A program made the position numbers and the translations under genes. Below, piece after piece: positions 25,958 to 35,916 of a DNA stretch of 64,000 nucleotides. Source of the DNA: Methylosinus trichosporium OB3b (lineage in GTDB: Bacteria; Pseudomonadota; Alphaproteobacteria; Rhizobiales; Beijerinckiaceae); contig NZ_CP023737.1 in assembly GCF_002752655.1 (NCBI RefSeq), positions 4,426,001 to 4,490,000 on the forward strand. Reading direction: 5' to 3'. The notes under the pieces were generated by a model. It ran no database searches. It saw nothing but the letters and a program-made list of their open reading frames with translations, and was not told the origin of the DNA. Within the stretch, counting starts at the first letter, position 1. Every line of letters begins with the position of its first letter.

Positions 25958-26010
25958 GAGCGAATTCTGATCGATCGAACGATTTCGTTCGATCGGAAAG
26001 CGCTCTAGCG
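25957..26010. repeat. Dispersed palindromic repeat, family B (copy 1)
   Basis: Starts GGAGCGAATTC and ends AAAGCGCTCTAGCG, with an inner perfect palindrome CGATCGAACGA / TCGTTCGATCG (25972-25995). Related copies are at 42991-43096 and 53047-53099. It lies between the terminator above and the end of the convergent esterase gene. Confidence 0.7.
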
Positions 26011-26700
26011 CGGCGCCGCGCCCTTGCCGAAATCGACGGGCAGGCCGAAGCTTCGCGCCAGGAACAGCCCTCCGTGCAGCAGACCGCCATTGTCGATGCC
26101 ATGGCCGAGCCCGGGCGATAAATGCCATTGCGTCGGGATTTCGGCCTTGCCCAGAGCATTGGCCGAGAGAAACAGCGCGTCGGCAGGGATGAGCTCGTCC
26201 TCCTCGCCATGGACGAGCAGGATCGGCGGCGGCTTGGTCCCGAATTGCGGACCGATGTCCGGCGGCTCGCTGCCCGTCACCAGCACGCCGGAATAGCCGA
26301 GGATGGCCGCCGGCGGCGTGGCGAGGCGCAGCCCGACATGCAGCGCCAGCATGGTCCCCTGGCTGAAGCCGACCAGCGCCAAACGGCTCGCGTCGAGCTC
26401 GTGGCGGGCCAGCTCCTGCGTCAGAAATTCGGTGAGCAGCGGCCGCGTCGCCACGACGCCGCGCCAGCGCTCGCCGGGGTCGCGCATGGTGAGCGGAAAC
26501 CATTGCCGGCCGGCGGGCGACAGAGCGCAGCGCTCCGGCGCATGCGGCGAGACGAAGGCCGCCTGGGGCAGGAAGGAGCGCCATTGCCGGCCGATCTCGA
26601 TGAGGTCGTTGCCGTCGGCGCCATAGCCGTGCAGGAACACGACGAGCTGCTCGGCCTTGCCGGACCGGGGCTGAATGCGGGGGCCGTCGAGTTGCGTCAT
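26005..26700 (-). CDS. Serine carboxylesterase / phospholipase family alpha/beta hydrolase
   Basis: 231 residues. The small esterase family of acyl-protein-thioesterase-like hydrolases is recognised by LVVFLHGYGADGNDLI (oxyanion hole), nucleophile Ser113 in GFSQG, Asp168 in HGEEDELIP and His200 in GLGHGID. No signal peptide, so cytosolic; natural substrates in this family are short-chain esters, lysophospholipids or acyl-proteins. Its last bases abut family B repeat copy 1. The upstream side is 88 nt from the IS element's target duplication. Confidence 0.9.
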   Translation of the reverse strand: MTQLDGPRIQPRSGKAEQLVVFLHGYGADGNDLIEIGRQWRSFLPQAAFVSPHAPERCALSPAGRQWFPLTMRDPGERWRGVVATRPLLTEFLTQELARHELDASRLALVGFSQGTMLALHVGLRLATPPAAILGYSGVLVTGSEPPDIGPQFGTKPPPILLVHGEEDELIPADALFLSANALGKAEIPTQWHLSPGLGHGIDNGGLLHGGLFLARSFGLPVDFGKGAAPR

Positions 26701-26798
26701 CTGCGGGTCTCGCTTCGCTTAACGGACGGCGGCGCGGCCATCGCTCGCCCGAGATAGAGCAAGACCCGCGCCGTTTGCAAGCGGCGGGGGCGTCTCAG

Positions 26799-28114
26799 CA
26801 GGGCTCCGAATTCGGGTTAACGGCGGTTAACGGATGGGCTCAGGCGTGATTCCCTATCGGCGGAGTGATTCTGGAGCCGCCGTGATGAGCCTCGCCTTCG
26901 CAGTTTTCAAAGAGAAGTCGCGTCTGAAAGCGCTTCTCGACCATTTCTCGATCATTGACGACCCGCGCGAGCCCTGGCGCGTCGCGCATCCGCTTCGCGA
27001 GGTGCTGCTGCTCGTCGTCTGCGCCTCCATGGCCGATTGCGATCACTTCGACGCTATTGCATCTTGGGGCAAGGCCAACATCGGCTTCCTGCGCCGCTAT
27101 TTGCCTTATGAGCACGGCGTGCCGGGCGGACGCTGGCTCACCCTGCTCATGAACCGCGTCGATCCGGCGCTGTTCTCGGCGGCCTTCACTGGCTGGGTGC
27201 GCGAGACCTGGCCGGAGCGACCCGAGCTCATCGCCATCGACGGGAAGACCTCGCGTCGCAGCCATGATCGCGCCGAGGACAAAGCCCCGCTGCATCTCGT
27301 TTCCGCCTTCGCCACCACGAGCCGCCTCGTGCTCGGCCAGGAGGCGGTCGAGGGCAAGAGCAATGAACTATCGGCCATTCCCGTCCTGCTCGATCGCCTT
27401 TCCGAAGGCGGCTCGCTGAAAGGCGCGCTCGTCTCCATCGACGCCATCGCCACCAACGCCAGGATCGCCCAGGCGATCGTGGACAAGGGCGCCGATTATC
27501 TGCTGGCGGTCAAAGCCAATCAGCCGACCCTGCGCGCCGAGATCGAGAGCGCTTTTTCCGCCGCGACGCGGATCGACACATGCGTCGATTTCGACAAGGG
27601 CCATGGCCGCATCGAGCAGCGCAGCGTGAGCGTCATCACCGAGATCGACTGGCTGAACGGCGAGCGCCGCTTTCCGGGCGAGCTGCGCCTGCCGAACGCC
27701 GCGACGATCATTCGCGTCAAATCGCAGGCCGAACTTGCCGACCGCGGCCGCTTCGAGACGCGCTATTACATCTCCTCGGCCCTTCTCCCAGCGAAGCGGG
27801 CGGGCGAGGCCGTGCGCGGCCATTGGGGCATAGAGAACCAGCTGCATTGGGTGCTCGACGTCGTCTTCGCCGAAGACCAATCCCGCTTGCGCAAGGGCCA
27901 TGGCGCGAGAAACATGGCCGTCGTCAGGCATTTCGCCATCAATATGATCCGCACCGCCCCCGAGCCCGAGAACAAGCCCATGAAACCGCAGCGCAAGGCC
28001 ACAAAGCCCACACGCACCAGCATCAAGCTCCGCAGAAAAATCGCCAGCTGGCGCGAGGATTATCTCGCCATCGCCTTGGAAGCCTCAGCCCGTTAACCCG
28101 GATTCAGAGCCCTG
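26799..28114 (+). mobile_element. Complete ISAs1-type insertion sequence
   Basis: 1316 bp. Terminal inverted repeats of 25 bp begin CAGGGCTC at 26799-26823 and end at 28090-28114, differing at two positions. The element is flanked by a perfect 10-bp target duplication GGCGTCTCAG (26789-26798 and 28115-28124). It holds one intact transposase gene whose stop lies within the right inverted repeat. The intact ends, duplication and ORF suggest recent, possibly active, transposition. Confidence 0.95.
26885..28096 (+). CDS. ISAs1 family transposase
   Basis: 403 residues from ATG 26885. DDE-type transposase: first Asp in ELIAIDGKTSRRS, second in LVSIDAIATN, and the Glu in GHWGIENQLHWVLDVVFAED, the ISAs1 signature. 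The N-terminal DUF4338-like segment (LLDHFSIIDDPREPWRVAHPLREVLLLVVCASM) and KANQPTL also fit. The C-terminal 50 residues are basic (KPMKPQRKATKPTRTSIKLRRK). It is intact within the IS and has no frameshift. An in-frame ATG at 26834 lies just inside the left end and is less likely the start. Confidence 0.95.
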   Translation: MSLAFAVFKEKSRLKALLDHFSIIDDPREPWRVAHPLREVLLLVVCASMADCDHFDAIASWGKANIGFLRRYLPYEHGVPGGRWLTLLMNRVDPALFSAAFTGWVRETWPERPELIAIDGKTSRRSHDRAEDKAPLHLVSAFATTSRLVLGQEAVEGKSNELSAIPVLLDRLSEGGSLKGALVSIDAIATNARIAQAIVDKGADYLLAVKANQPTLRAEIESAFSAATRIDTCVDFDKGHGRIEQRSVSVITEIDWLNGERRFPGELRLPNAATIIRVKSQAELADRGRFETRYYISSALLPAKRAGEAVRGHWGIENQLHWVLDVVFAEDQSRLRKGHGARNMAVVRHFAINMIRTAPEPENKPMKPQRKATKPTRTSIKLRRKIASWREDYLAIALEASAR

Positions 28115-28120
28115 GGCGTC

Positions 28121-29026
28121 TCAGCCACCGTTCAGCGCCGCGGCGACGCCGGCGACGATCAGCGCGATGGCCAGCCATTCGCGCGGCTCGGCGCGCTGCG
28201 CGAACAGGCGCCGCGAGGCGGCCTCGGCGAACAGCACCTCGACGAGCGCCAGAGTGCGCACGCGCGGCGCGGTCTCGAGCGTGAAAGCGAGGAACCAGAA
28301 CAGTGAGGCGGCGGCGCCGATGAAGCCCGCCGACAGAGAAGCGCGCCATTGCGCCGCTATGGCCGCGAGGCCGGCGCGATCGAAGAGCTGCAGATAGGCG
28401 AGGATCAGCGCCGTCTGCAGGCAGAGGGCGAGCGCCAGCGCGCTCGCCGCGGCGACGGCGTAGGATGCGGAGCCGAGCGCCATCAGGCCGTCGTGATAGA
28501 GCAGGGCGGAGACGCCGAAAGTAGCGGCCGAGGCGAGGCCGAAGGCGACGGGCCGGAACGAGGCGCGCCGCGCCGCCGCGCCCGGCAGCGACAGCGCCAG
28601 CACGCCGCAGGTGGCCGCCGTCACCGCGAGCGCCAGCGTCGGCGTGACCGCCTCGCCGAGGAAGACGAGGCCGAAGACGACGATCTGCATCGCCTCGGTC
28701 TTGGTGAGCGCCGTGACGATGACGAAGGAGCGCTCGCGCATGGAGACGAGCATCAGCGCCGTCGCGCCGATCTGCGCCAGCGACGCCGCGGCGACGAGCG
28801 CGAACGCCCGCGCGTTCGGCCAGACGGGCGGCGTCTGCTCATAGGCGCAGGCGGCGGCGAGCAGGAGGATCGCGAAAGGACAGCCGAACAGAAAGCGCAC
28901 GAAGGTCGCGCCGGCGGCGCCGAGCTCGTCGGTCAGCTCGCGCTGCAGCGCGTTGCGCAAGGTCTGCCCGCCCGCCGCGGCGACGGTGAAGGCGGCCCAG
29001 AGCCAGACGGGAGAGGTCGTGGTCAT
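28121..29026 (-). CDS. EamA/DMT-family transporter
   Basis: 301 residues with about ten hydrophobic segments in two halves, the layout of the drug/metabolite transporter superfamily (for example [74 protein letters not shown]). I chose ATG 29026 because the longer frame up to 29134 adds an Arg-rich non-conserved extension. Inner-membrane exporter or importer of unknown metabolite. Its stop codon (28121-28123) lies inside the 10-bp duplication of the adjacent IS element, so the insertion preserved the gene. Confidence 0.85.
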   Translation of the reverse strand: MTTTSPVWLWAAFTVAAAGGQTLRNALQRELTDELGAAGATFVRFLFGCPFAILLLAAACAYEQTPPVWPNARAFALVAAASLAQIGATALMLVSMRERSFVIVTALTKTEAMQIVVFGLVFLGEAVTPTLALAVTAATCGVLALSLPGAAARRASFRPVAFGLASAATFGVSALLYHDGLMALGSASYAVAAASALALALCLQTALILAYLQLFDRAGLAAIAAQWRASLSAGFIGAAASLFWFLAFTLETAPRVRTLALVEVLFAEAASRRLFAQRAEPREWLAIALIVAGVAAALNGG

Positions 29027-29210
29027 AGCGGCGATCCGTTGTCCCGTCTCTATCGTCGCACGCGGCGCAAAAGGCCAGAGGAAAGCACGAGTACGTACGT
29101 GCTCTCGGCGGTTGTGGATGCGTGATCGCCGCACGGATCGGGTCTATGCTGCCACAATCCGCGAAATGCGCGGGGGACCGCCGACGCCTGTTTCCGAGAG
29201 GACCTCACCA

Positions 29211-30485
29211 ATGACCGGCGAGCGCTATCACAAGACCCGCATCGGCCAGCATGCATTGAAGCCCGAGACGCTGATGCTCGGCTATGGCTATGACCCCGCC
29301 CTTTCGGAAGGCTCGGTGAAGCCTCCCATATTCCTCACCTCGACATTCGTATTCCGTTCGGCCGAGGAGGGCCGCGACTTTTTCGATCAAATGGCCGGAC
29401 GCGCCGTCGCCGGCGATGCGCATCCGGGCCTCGTCTATTCGCGCTTCAACCATCCCAATCTCGAAATTCTCGAGGATCGGCTCGCCGTCTATGAGAAGGC
29501 CGAGCAGGGGCTCGCCTTCTCCTCCGGCATGTCGGCGATCGTCACGACCATTCTCGCGCATGTGCGGCCGGGCGAGGTGATTCTGCACAGCCGCCCGCTC
29601 TATGGCGGCACCGAGGTGCTGATCGGCCGCACGCTCGCGCCTTTCGGCATTCGCAGCGTCGGCTTCACCGATGGCCTCGACGGCGCGGCGGTGCGGCGCG
29701 CGGCCGAGCAGGCGATGGCGCAGGGTCTCGTCGCGATGATCTTCGTCGAGACGCCCTCCAATCCGATGAACAGCCTCGTCGACATAGCGATGATGCGCGC
29801 CATCGCCGACGAGATGTCGGCGCGCCAGGGCCGTCGGCTGCTGCTGTGCTGCGACAACACGCTGCTCGGCCCGGTGTTCCAGTCGCCGCTCGCGCTCGGC
29901 GCCGATCTCTCGCTCTATTCGCTGACCAAATATGTCGGGGGCCACAGCGATCTCATCGGCGGCGCCGTGCTCGGCGGCGCGAGCGAGCTGAAGCCGATCC
30001 GCGTGATGCGCAGCGCCATCGGCACGCAGCTCGATCCGCATTCCTGCTGGATGCTGATTCGATCGCTCGAAACCTTGTCGTTGCGCATGCGCCGGTCCGC
30101 GAGCAGCGCGGCGATCGTCGCCTCCTATCTCGCCGAGCATCGAAATGTCGCGCGCGTGCATTATCCGCCGTTGCTGCCGCCGGATCATCCCGCGCGCGCG
30201 TTGATGGCGCGCCAGTCCGGCGCCGCCGGCTCGACCTTCTCCTTCGAGGTCGTCGGCGGCGAAGCGGAGGCCTTCGCTTTCTTGAACCGTCTGCAGCTGT
30301 TCAAGCTCGCAGTCAGCTTAGGGGGCACAGAATCCCTGATCTGCCACCCGACGACGACGGTGCATTCCGGCCTCACCGAAGAGGCGCGGCGCGAGATCGG
30401 CATCACGCCTTCGCTGATCCGCATGTCGATCGGCATCGAGGATCCAGACGATCTCATCGCCGATATCGCGCAGGCCTTCGGGTGA
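29211..30485 (+). CDS. Cystathionine gamma-synthase / methionine gamma-lyase family PLP enzyme
   Basis: 425 residues. The PLP lysine is in [18 protein letters not shown]; other family marks are [59 protein letters not shown] and the C-terminal [20 protein letters not shown]. Members catalyse gamma-replacement, or beta/gamma-elimination, on sulfur amino acids (transsulfuration). The exact reaction cannot be told by eye. The start at 29211 follows GAGAGGACCTCACCA. Monocistronic. Confidence 0.9.
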   Translation: MTGERYHKTRIGQHALKPETLMLGYGYDPALSEGSVKPPIFLTSTFVFRSAEEGRDFFDQMAGRAVAGDAHPGLVYSRFNHPNLEILEDRLAVYEKAEQGLAFSSGMSAIVTTILAHVRPGEVILHSRPLYGGTEVLIGRTLAPFGIRSVGFTDGLDGAAVRRAAEQAMAQGLVAMIFVETPSNPMNSLVDIAMMRAIADEMSARQGRRLLLCCDNTLLGPVFQSPLALGADLSLYSLTKYVGGHSDLIGGAVLGGASELKPIRVMRSAIGTQLDPHSCWMLIRSLETLSLRMRRSASSAAIVASYLAEHRNVARVHYPPLLPPDHPARALMARQSGAAGSTFSFEVVGGEAEAFAFLNRLQLFKLAVSLGGTESLICHPTTTVHSGLTEEARREIGITPSLIRMSIGIEDPDDLIADIAQAFG

Positions 30486-30487
30486 GA

Positions 30488-30751
30488 TCACGCGCTTTTG
30501 CGCTGGCGCCGCTCCACCGCGGCGCGGCGCCAGCGCGCGACCGCGCGACGGCGCAGAAGACGTTCGGCGAATTCCGTACAGCGGCGGCGCAGACACTCAT
30601 CGGGACAGGTGTCCTCGTAATGCTCGCGCAGCGTCCGCAGCGCGAGCTCGGTCAATAGGCGCTCGTCGGCGCAATCGCGCATCGGGCTCTCGCGCGCGGC
30701 GTCCTCGAGCAATGCGTCGATCTTCTGTTTCTCTGCGGCGATGTCGCACAT
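30488..30751 (-). CDS. Small Arg/Glu-rich protein, unknown
   Basis: 87 residues with an excellent ribosome-binding site (GAGGAG 7 nt before the ATG). Predicted mostly helical (EKQKIDALLEDAARESPMR; LLTELALRTLREHYEDTC; RCTEFAERLLRRRAVARWRRAAVERRQ) with four Cys. It converges with the cystathionine enzyme gene 2 nt away. No domain is recognised. Confidence 0.65.
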   Translation of the reverse strand: MCDIAAEKQKIDALLEDAARESPMRDCADERLLTELALRTLREHYEDTCPDECLRRRCTEFAERLLRRRAVARWRRAAVERRQRKSA

Positions 30752-30890
30752 GCGACCGCTCCTCGTGATTTGCGCGTCGGCGCGAGCGGAGCGCTCCGCT
30801 CGCCATGACGGCTGCTTTGGCTTGCGAGCATCGATAATTCACCGCTTCGGGGCAATAAGGCGGCGCGCAGTTTGGAAGATTTTGCAGACT

Positions 30891-30971
30891 CGTCATTGCG
30901 AGCGCAGCGAAGCAATCCAGACTCGTGCAGCGGCTCTGGATTGCTTCGTCGCTTCGCTCCTCGCAATGACG
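30891..30971. repeat. Palindromic repeat, family D (copy 1)
   Basis: A long imperfect inverted repeat. The left arm 30891-30920 (CGTCATTGCGAGCG then AGCGAAGCAATCC) pairs with the right arm 30936-30971 that reads CTGGATTGCTTCG to CAATGACG. This motif is widespread as an intergenic palindromic element in Alphaproteobacteria. It lies in a ~510-nt gap before the DUF2325 gene. Confidence 0.8.
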
Positions 30972-31016
30972 GAGCCTGTCCGGCGATGTCGGCGCTTCCT
31001 TGGAATAATTGCAGTT

Positions 31017-31046
31017 CGTCATTGCGAGCGTAGCGAAGCAATCTAG
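31017..31046. repeat. Palindromic repeat, family D (single arm)
   Basis: Matches the left arm of the repeat at 30891 with two changes (CGTCATTGCGAGCGTAGCG then AAGCAATCTAG). The complementary arm is absent, so it appears to be a truncated copy. Confidence 0.7.
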
Positions 31047-31265
31047 AGCCGCGGGGCGGCTCCTTTCCTGCTTCACACAGCGCTTCCTGGAAATCTTGCA
31101 GCTTGCGAAAGCTTGATCGCGATCGATCGCTGCGCGACAGTTCATGCAAGACAGCAGCGAAGCCCGGGAGCTCGCGATGTTCATCGTCATCGATCGATCA
31201 AGGCTCGGCTATCAGCAATTCCATTGCCTCGACGTCATCGTCGAAGCGACATCGGAGGCCGCGAT

Positions 31266-32474
31266 ATGAGCGATGCGCTGCAGCGGGTTTCGTCCAGCGT
31301 TCTCGAGAAGCTCACGCAACCACCGCGCATCTCGCGCGGCGAGCCGGGCGTCAGGCGACGCATTTGGGAGATCATCGGCGCCTCGCACTGCTCGATCATC
31401 GGCACCTGCATGACCATCGCCGAATTGCGCAAGATCGCGCGGCGCACGCGCTTTCTCGCCGATGAGCAGCGCTATAACGACTATCACATCCACGGACTTT
31501 TCGTGGAAGCGATGAGCGAGGACTGCGCCGTCTCGCGCGCCGTGCAGAAGCACCTCGACACGAAATATGAAGGCGCGATCCGCAAGGCGAAGAGTCTCGA
31601 CGGCGACGAGGCGTTTCTCGCTTATTGGGAAAGCGCGGTCGACAATGGCTTCGTGCCGGGCGCCTATTGGGCTCTGATCGGCCATCCGCGTCTTCCCATC
31701 GGCGTCGACACGCGCATTTTCGGCGACATTCACATGATGTCGCATCTGTGTGGCGCGACGCATCGCGGCGAGGCGCGCGAGATCGCCGAGCTTCGTCGCG
31801 AGAAGGCGGAGATCGCGCGGCGCTTCGTCGCGCTCGTCGCCGAGCGCAATGATGAGATCGCGCGCCAGCGCGGCGAGATCGCGCGGCTCTCCGCCGCTGT
31901 GCGCGAGCTCACGCCGCTAGAGGAGGAGTGCGAGCGTCTGCGGCGGGAGGCGAGACGCGATTCTCGCGCCGAGCTCGACGCGGCGCTGCGCGAGAACGCC
32001 GTTCTGCGCGAAGATCGCGCGCGTCTGGAGCAGCGTCTGGAGCGGCTCTCGGCGAGGCGCTCGCGCATCGACGCGCCGCCGCCGGCGCCTCTGCCGCCGT
32101 CGCCGCCATTGGAGATTTCGATCGCCGCGGCGTCGGAGGAGCCGATGGATCTGTGCGGGCGCTGCCTGCTCTATGTGGGCGGCCGTCCGCGCACGGTGGG
32201 GCGGTTGCAGCAGATCGTCGAGCAGCACAATGGCTCGCTCATTCATCACGACGGCGGCATGGAGGACAGCCGCGCCATGCTCAGCGAGCTGGTGCGGCGC
32301 GCCGATGCGGTGTTCTTCCCCGTCGACTGCGTCAGCCATCGCGCCGTCGACGCGGTGAAGAGCCTCTGCGAGAGCCGGGGGATTCCCTACTGTCCGCTGC
32401 GCAGCGCCAGCGCCTCGGCGTTCGAGCGGGCGATCACCGAGCTCGGCCGCGCCGAGGTCGCCGCTTCGTCCTGA
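31266..32474 (+). CDS. DUF2325 domain-containing protein
   Basis: 402 residues from ATG 31266. The N-terminal half is soluble and helical, with conserved-looking HCSIIGTCMTIAELRKIARR, HGLFVEAMSEDCAVSRAVQKHLD, GAYWALIGHP and DIHMMSHL; several His/Cys could bind metal. A coiled-coil with heptads (AELRREKAEIARRFVALVAE to LEQRLERLSARR) leads to a Pro-rich linker. The C-terminal DUF2325 domain occupies about 305-395 (CGRCLLYVGGRPRTVGRLQQ, HHDGGMEDS, VDCVSHRAV, SLCESRGIPYCPL). DUF2325 proteins are often near nitrogen-fixation or metal-related genes, but none are here. Function unknown. Confidence 0.8.
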   Translation: MSDALQRVSSSVLEKLTQPPRISRGEPGVRRRIWEIIGASHCSIIGTCMTIAELRKIARRTRFLADEQRYNDYHIHGLFVEAMSEDCAVSRAVQKHLDTKYEGAIRKAKSLDGDEAFLAYWESAVDNGFVPGAYWALIGHPRLPIGVDTRIFGDIHMMSHLCGATHRGEAREIAELRREKAEIARRFVALVAERNDEIARQRGEIARLSAAVRELTPLEEECERLRREARRDSRAELDAALRENAVLREDRARLEQRLERLSARRSRIDAPPPAPLPPSPPLEISIAAASEEPMDLCGRCLLYVGGRPRTVGRLQQIVEQHNGSLIHHDGGMEDSRAMLSELVRRADAVFFPVDCVSHRAVDAVKSLCESRGIPYCPLRSASASAFERAITELGRAEVAASS

Positions 32475-32497
32475 GATCCGCGTCTCGACGCGCGATT

Positions 32498-32649
32498 CCT
32501 TCTCCTACTCGTGGGAGAAGGCAGCCCGGCGAAGCCGGGTCGGATGAGGGTCCATCCGCCCCGGTGCAGCGATGATGAATCCCGATCCCTCCGCCCTCAT
32601 CCGACCCTCGCTGACGCGAGGGCCACCTTCTCCCGCGAGCGGGAGAAGG
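32498..32649. repeat. Dispersed palindromic repeat, family A (copy 3, inverted pair)
   Basis: Two opposed elements: 32498-32550 (CCTTCTCCTACTCGTGGG to GGATGAGGG) and 32594-32649 (CCCTCATCCGACC to GCGGGAGAAGGG). The arrangement matches copy 2. It sits between the convergent ends of the DUF2325 gene and pnp, where it may also terminate transcription. Confidence 0.8.
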
Positions 32650-32669
32650 GAGCGCCCTTTCCTGCCAGA

Positions 32670-34814
32670 TTACTCGTTCGCGGCGGCGGCCTCGGCCTTT
32701 TCCTTCGCCTCGAGGTCCTCGCCGGTCTGCTGGTCGACGACGCGCATCGAGAGGCGCACCTTGCCGCGATCGTCGAAGCCGAGCAGCTTCACCTTCACCT
32801 TGTCGCCTTCCTTCACCACGTCGGTGGTCTTGTTCACGCGCTGCTTGGCGAGCTGCGAGATGTGGACGAGGCCGTCCTTGGCGCCGAAGAAATTGACGAA
32901 GGCGCCGAAATCGGCGGTCTTCACCACGGTTCCCTCATAGATCTGGCCGACCTCCGGATCGGAGGCGATCGACTTGATCCAATTGATCGCCGCCTTGATC
33001 GAATTGGCGTCGGAGGAGGCGACCTTCACCGTGCCGTCGTCCTCGATATTCACCTTGGCGCCGGTCTTCTCGACGATCTCGCGAATGACCTTGCCGCCAG
33101 TGCCGATCACTTCTCTGATCTTGTCGGTGGCGATCTTCAGCGTCTCGATGCGCGGGGCAAACTCGCCGAGCTCGGCGCGCGAGGTGGTGAGCGCCTTGGC
33201 CATCTCGCCGAGGATATGCAGGCGGCCGTCGCGCGCCTGCGCCAGCGCGACGCGCATGATCTCCTCGGTGATGCCGGCGATCTTGATGTCCATCTGCAGC
33301 GAGGTGACGCCCTCGGAAGTGCCGGCCACCTTGAAGTCCATGTCGCCGAGATGATCCTCGTCGCCGAGAATGTCCGACAGCACGGCGAAGCGTTCGCCCT
33401 CGAGGATGAGGCCCATGGCGATGCCGGCGGTCGGCTTCTTCAGGGGCACGCCGGCGTCCATCAGCGCCAGCGACGAGCCGCAGACGGTCGCCATCGAAGA
33501 GGAGCCGTTGGATTCGGTGATCTCCGAGACGACGCGGATCGTATAGGGGAACTCGGCGGCGGCCGGCAGCATCGGACGGATGGCGCGCCAGGCGAGCTTG
33601 CCATGGCCGATCTCGCGGCGGCCGGGCGAGCCCATGCGGCCGGTCTCGCCGACCGAATAGGGGGGGAAGTTGTAGTGGAGCAGGAAGCGCTCCTTATAGG
33701 TTCCCTCGAGCGAATCGACGAATTGCTCGTCCTCGCCGGTGCCGAGCGTCGCCACCACCAGCGCCTGCGTCTCGCCGCGCGTGAACAGCGCTGAGCCATG
33801 GGCGCGCGGCAGCACGCCGACCTCGGCGACGATCGGGCGCACCGTCTTCACGTCGCGACCGTCGATGCGGACGCCGTCGTCGAGAATATTCCAGCGCACC
33901 ACCTTGGCCTGAAGATCGTGGAAGGCCTCGGCGACATGCTCCTTGGAGAATTTCGCCTCGCCGCCTTCCGGCAGCAGCGCCGCGAAGACCTTCGCCTTCA
34001 CCGCGTCGACGGCGGCGTAGCGCTCCTGCTTCACGGTGAGCTTATAGGCCGTGCGCAGCTCGGCCTCGGCGATGGCCGCGACGGCCGCAGTCACCTCGGA
34101 CTTGTCGGCCACATTGAGATCGCGCGGATCCTTGGCTGCGCGCTCGGCAAGGCGGATGATCGCGTCGATCACCGGCTGGAAGCCGCGATGGCCGGTCATC
34201 ACCGCCCCGAGCATCACATCCTCGGAGAGCTCCTGCGCCTCCGATTCGACCATCAGCACCGCATCCGAGGTGCCGGCGACGACGAGGTCGAGCACGGAAA
34301 GCTTCATCTCCTCGATCGTCGGATTGAGCTTCAGCTGGCCGTTGATATAGCCGACGCGCGCCGCGCCGACCGGGCCCATGAAGGGAATCCCCGAGAGCGT
34401 CAGCGCCGCAGAGGCCGCGACCATGGCGAGAATGTCCGGGTCATTCTCGAGGTCGTGGCTGAGCACGGTGAGGATGACCTGCGTGTCGTTGCGATAGCCA
34501 TCGGGGAAGAGCGGGCGAATCGGCCGATCGATGAGGCGGGAGACCAGGGTCTCGCGCTCGCTCGGGCGTCCCTCGCGCTTGAAATAGCCGCCCGGAATGC
34601 GGCCGGCGGCGAAGGCCTTCTCCTGATAATTGACGGTCAGCGGAAAGAAGTCCTGGCCGGGCTTGGGCGCTTTGGCGGAGACGACGGTGGCGAGCACCGT
34701 GGTCTCGCCCCAGCTGGCGAAGACGGCGCCGTCGGCCTGACGCGCGATCTTGCCGGTCTCCAGCACCAGCTTGCGGCCGGCCCAGTCGAGCTCTTCGCGA
34801 TGGATCTGAAACAT
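32670..34814 (-). CDS. pnp: Polyribonucleotide nucleotidyltransferase (PNPase)
   Basis: 714 residues, normal length. 3'-5' phosphorolytic exoribonuclease of the RNA degradosome. Two RNase PH domains ([52 protein letters not shown]) flank a helical linker. Then come the KH domain ([21 protein letters not shown]) and the S1 domain ([31 protein letters not shown]). Catalytic-region segments [27 protein letters not shown] and [17 protein letters not shown] are intact. rpsO lies upstream on the same strand in the conserved rpsO-pnp order. Confidence 0.98.
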   Translation of the reverse strand: MFQIHREELDWAGRKLVLETGKIARQADGAVFASWGETTVLATVVSAKAPKPGQDFFPLTVNYQEKAFAAGRIPGGYFKREGRPSERETLVSRLIDRPIRPLFPDGYRNDTQVILTVLSHDLENDPDILAMVAASAALTLSGIPFMGPVGAARVGYINGQLKLNPTIEEMKLSVLDLVVAGTSDAVLMVESEAQELSEDVMLGAVMTGHRGFQPVIDAIIRLAERAAKDPRDLNVADKSEVTAAVAAIAEAELRTAYKLTVKQERYAAVDAVKAKVFAALLPEGGEAKFSKEHVAEAFHDLQAKVVRWNILDDGVRIDGRDVKTVRPIVAEVGVLPRAHGSALFTRGETQALVVATLGTGEDEQFVDSLEGTYKERFLLHYNFPPYSVGETGRMGSPGRREIGHGKLAWRAIRPMLPAAAEFPYTIRVVSEITESNGSSSMATVCGSSLALMDAGVPLKKPTAGIAMGLILEGERFAVLSDILGDEDHLGDMDFKVAGTSEGVTSLQMDIKIAGITEEIMRVALAQARDGRLHILGEMAKALTTSRAELGEFAPRIETLKIATDKIREVIGTGGKVIREIVEKTGAKVNIEDDGTVKVASSDANSIKAAINWIKSIASDPEVGQIYEGTVVKTADFGAFVNFFGAKDGLVHISQLAKQRVNKTTDVVKEGDKVKVKLLGFDDRGKVRLSMRVVDQQTGEDLEAKEKAEAAAANE

Positions 34815-35147
34815 GTGTCTTTCGTCTTTCTCTCATGACGCGCAGGGCGCGCGTTATCGTGACGGCGAGGCGTCATGGGCAAGACGGCGGGACGCTGCAG
34901 GGCGGGGGTTTTTCAAAGACGCGAAGCCGCGGACGCTTCGAAAAAATCCTCGCCGCAGCGTCCGGCGATCCTGCCATGACGATCTGCCGAGGTCGGCGCG
35001 ACGGCCCCATGCCGTCCGCCGCAATGCGCCGGACTGTCTCCGACGCCGGGAGGCCGCCGAATCGACCGGCCTCCGAACTATTCATAAACGAAATCGCAGC
35101 ACGCCGCGATCTCGCAATTCTCATGGCCCGCGATGGGCGCGCGGATG
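34815..35147. other. rpsO-pnp intergenic region with hairpins
   Basis: 333 nt. A perfect 8-bp stem GGAGGCCG (35049-35056) / CGGCCTCC (35067-35074) lies 80-100 nt after rpsO on the minus strand, and a CGAAGC / GCTTCG hairpin lies near 34925-34941. In other bacteria hairpins in this leader are RNase III targets for pnp autoregulation; the same role is inferred here. Confidence 0.4.
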
Positions 35148-35417
35148 TCAGCGGCGGATGCCGAGACGCTCGATGATGCTCTTGTAGCGGGGCTCGTCCC
35201 GCTTCTTCACGTAATCGAGCAGCTGGCGACGCTGCGACACGAGCTTCAGAAGACCGCGGCGCGAATGATTGTCCTTCACATGGGTCTTGAAATGCTCGGT
35301 CAGATTGACGATGCGCTCGGTGAGAATCGCCACCTGCACCTCGGGCGAGCCCGTGTCGTCGGTCTTCGTCGCATATTCCTTGATGAGCGCCTGCTTGCGC
35401 TCGGCCGTGATCGACAT
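35148..35417 (-). CDS. rpsO: 30S ribosomal protein S15
   Basis: 89 residues, exactly the usual size. Binds 16S rRNA in the platform of the small subunit. Typical segments are [53 protein letters not shown] and [22 protein letters not shown] precedes the ATG. First gene of the rpsO-pnp pair. Confidence 0.98.
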   Translation of the reverse strand: MSITAERKQALIKEYATKTDDTGSPEVQVAILTERIVNLTEHFKTHVKDNHSRRGLLKLVSQRRQLLDYVKKRDEPRYKSIIERLGIRR

Positions 35418-35587
35418 CGGAGGGTCCTTTTCTCGTGAGCTTCTTGTGTTCGATCCGCGCTTCGCGGCCGAGCCGGGATGTCGTCCAGCAGGGTCGTCTC
35501 CAGCGGAGCCGCCCGGAAAACCGGGGGTGCGAGGCGCTTATAGCAGAAACGTGCGGGAAGGATAGAGAGGGCCGCGGCGGCCTCTAT

Positions 35588-35713
35588 CCCTCATCCCGAG
35601 GAGCCGCCGCAGGCGGCGTCTCGAAGGACGCCGCCGGTCGAAATCACAGGTTTTTCCTCATTGCCTCCTTCGCGATGTCCGCTTCGCGGGCTCCTCGGGA
35701 CAAGGGGATGAGG
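35588..35713. repeat. Palindromic repeat, family E
   Basis: CCCTCATCCCGAGGAGCC (35588-35605) faces GGGCTCCTCGGGACAAGGGG and ATGAGG (35688-35713), forming arms of a long imperfect hairpin with an inner GCCGCCGCAGGCGGC stem. This type of element (beginning CCTCAT and containing GAGGAGCC) is frequent between genes in Hyphomicrobiales. Only one copy is seen here. Confidence 0.65.
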
Positions 35714-35869
35714 CCATAGTCCTTACCTGATTCTCTGAGGCGGCCTGTCGCCGACAATTCGCGTCGCGCTCGCGCGCCGCCGTCGACATCCTGACGTCAT
35801 CGGTGGCGGTGTGTCACAAAAAGTATAGTATTAAAAACTAAGTATCGAAATTTATAGCGTGCAGTCGCT

Positions 35870-35916
35870 GCATATTTCTGAAATGTGATTGAGAAATTCT
35901 AGCATATTGCTGAAAT
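35870..35916 (+). promoter_or_regulatory. Spaced direct repeat upstream of exbB, candidate operator
   Basis: GCATATTTCTGAAAT (35870-35884) and GCATATTGCTGAAAT (35902-35916) differ at one of 15 positions and are 32 bp apart, three helical turns. They lie in a strongly AT-rich stretch (about 35815-35935) within an otherwise GC-rich chromosome, 81-127 nt before the exbB ATG. Likely the binding site of a regulator of the TonB energising operon, for example an iron or copper regulator. No exact match to a known Fur, Irr or RirA box was seen. Confidence 0.5.

Noticed and set aside
30752..31265. Tandem arms of family D repeats considered as a CRISPR array
   Set aside because: Only two partial copies, one an inverted pair, without regular spacers or cas genes.
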